A stretch of DNA of 7,965 nucleotides from Paludibacter sp. (GTDB lineage: Bacteria; Bacteroidota; Bacteroidia; Bacteroidales; Paludibacteraceae), in contig JAQTOL010000136.1 of the NCBI GenBank assembly GCA_028748945.1, positions 1 through 7,965 of the forward strand, in the 5' to 3' direction. Numbering within the stretch: the first letter of the stretch is position 1; each line of letters opens with the position of its first letter. Shown here piece after piece: positions 7,689 to 7,965 of this stretch. Below the pieces are notes generated by a model. That model did not search any database. It had not been told where the DNA came from and saw only the letters and a program-made list of their open reading frames with translations. The position numbers and the translations under genes are program-made.

Positions 7689-7710
7689 ATATTTAAGTCA
7701 ACTTTATTTT

Positions 7711-7965
7711 TTATCTGACAATAACCTTAGTCACATAGTTATTAATCCTAACGATGTAAATACCTGTATTTACAGGAATCATATTGGGATTATTTACTTT
7801 AAGTTGACGGCCTGTAATGTCGTATAGAAATACTTTTTCATTCCCTGCCAGACCAGTTATTTTGATTGCACCTACAGAAGGAATAACTCTGAATGTAGAA
7901 TTCAGTACCGATTTAAGCGCATTCGGAGTTTCCTCATAGGCAGCATTAAGCGCATTGACAGTTGA
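7711..7965 (-). CDS. C-terminal fragment of a secreted protein with T9SS/Por-type sorting domain
   Basis: Only the last 84 codons and a TAA stop lie in the window; the 5' part is beyond position 7965. The visible part contains FRVIPSVGAIKITGLAG, then VFLYDITGRQL, then VNTGIYIVRINNYVTKVIVR at the end. This beta-strand pattern, with a GIYIVRI strand and a basic C-terminus, is that of Por secretion-system (type IX) C-terminal domains; a DUF6383-like variant is the alternative. The protein is therefore probably exported across the outer membrane, but its catalytic or binding part is not visible. It is transcriptionally closed off from the hydrolase by the terminator at 7653-7688, so it belongs to a separate transcript, though perhaps to the same locus. 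Its C-terminal domain lacks the YPNP motif of the hydrolase. Confidence 0.85.
   Translation of the reverse strand, partial: STVNALNAAYEETPNALKSVLNSTFRVIPSVGAIKITGLAGNEKVFLYDITGRQLKVNNPNMIPVNTGIYIVRINNYVTKVIVR

Larger units (their letters stand above)
7400..7710. other. Intergenic region between the two T9SS-protein genes
   Basis: These 311 AT-rich bases contain, right to left, the terminator of the upstream gene (7653-7688), about 150 bases of A/T-rich sequence in which I see no gene or clear motif, then a -7 promoter element (7465-7472), a 14-base dyad (7442-7455) and the leader of the hydrolase gene. No small ORF with a credible start and composition was found. Confidence 0.7.

Noticed and set aside
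7913..7956. Direct repeat TTAAGCGCATT at 7913-7923 and 7946-7956
   Set aside because: An 11-base repeat 33 bases apart inside a coding region, giving Asn-Ala-Leu twice; too short to suggest a mobile element or regulatory site.

Overview
The window looks like part of the chromosome of a Bacteroidota bacterium, probably Bacteroidales or a close relative. Four things point there: a SusC-type TonB-dependent outer-membrane receptor, a FAS1 (fasciclin) lipoprotein with an acidic stretch right after the lipid-bearing cysteine, two proteins ending in type IX secretion (Por) C-terminal domains, and a TAnnTTTG-type promoter element. The DNA is AT-rich. All supported genes lie on the minus strand, so the window reads right to left. 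I saw no RNA genes, insertion sequences, CRISPR arrays or phage genes.

Layout from right to left. At 7965-7711 is the last 84 codons of a secreted protein with a T9SS-like C-terminal domain, closed by a strong hairpin terminator at 7653-7688. A 311-base intergenic region (7400-7710) holds that terminator, a good -7 promoter element (7465-7472) and a small dyad just downstream of it. At 7399-4688 is a 903-residue secreted GH128-type glycoside hydrolase (candidate endo-beta-1,3-glucanase). Its architecture is unusual: an N-terminal module I do not recognise, a beta/gamma-crystallin-like domain, the catalytic barrel, a fibronectin-III-like domain, three degenerate H-type-lectin-like repeats and a T9SS sorting domain. 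After 65 bases comes an 859-residue lipoprotein with four FAS1 domains (4622-2043). One base after its stop codon begins a SusC-like receptor (2041 to beyond position 1), of which the first 680 residues are present.

The last three genes look like one transcription unit of a polysaccharide utilisation locus (PUL): a cell-surface or released glucanase, a surface-exposed adhesive or glycan-contacting lipoprotein, and a TonB-driven importer. A SusD partner would be expected just left of position 1 but cannot be seen. The substrate is inferred only from the GH128 assignment. The most interesting points are the FAS1 lipoprotein apparently translationally coupled to susC, and the enzyme's crystallin-like and triplicated lectin-like modules.
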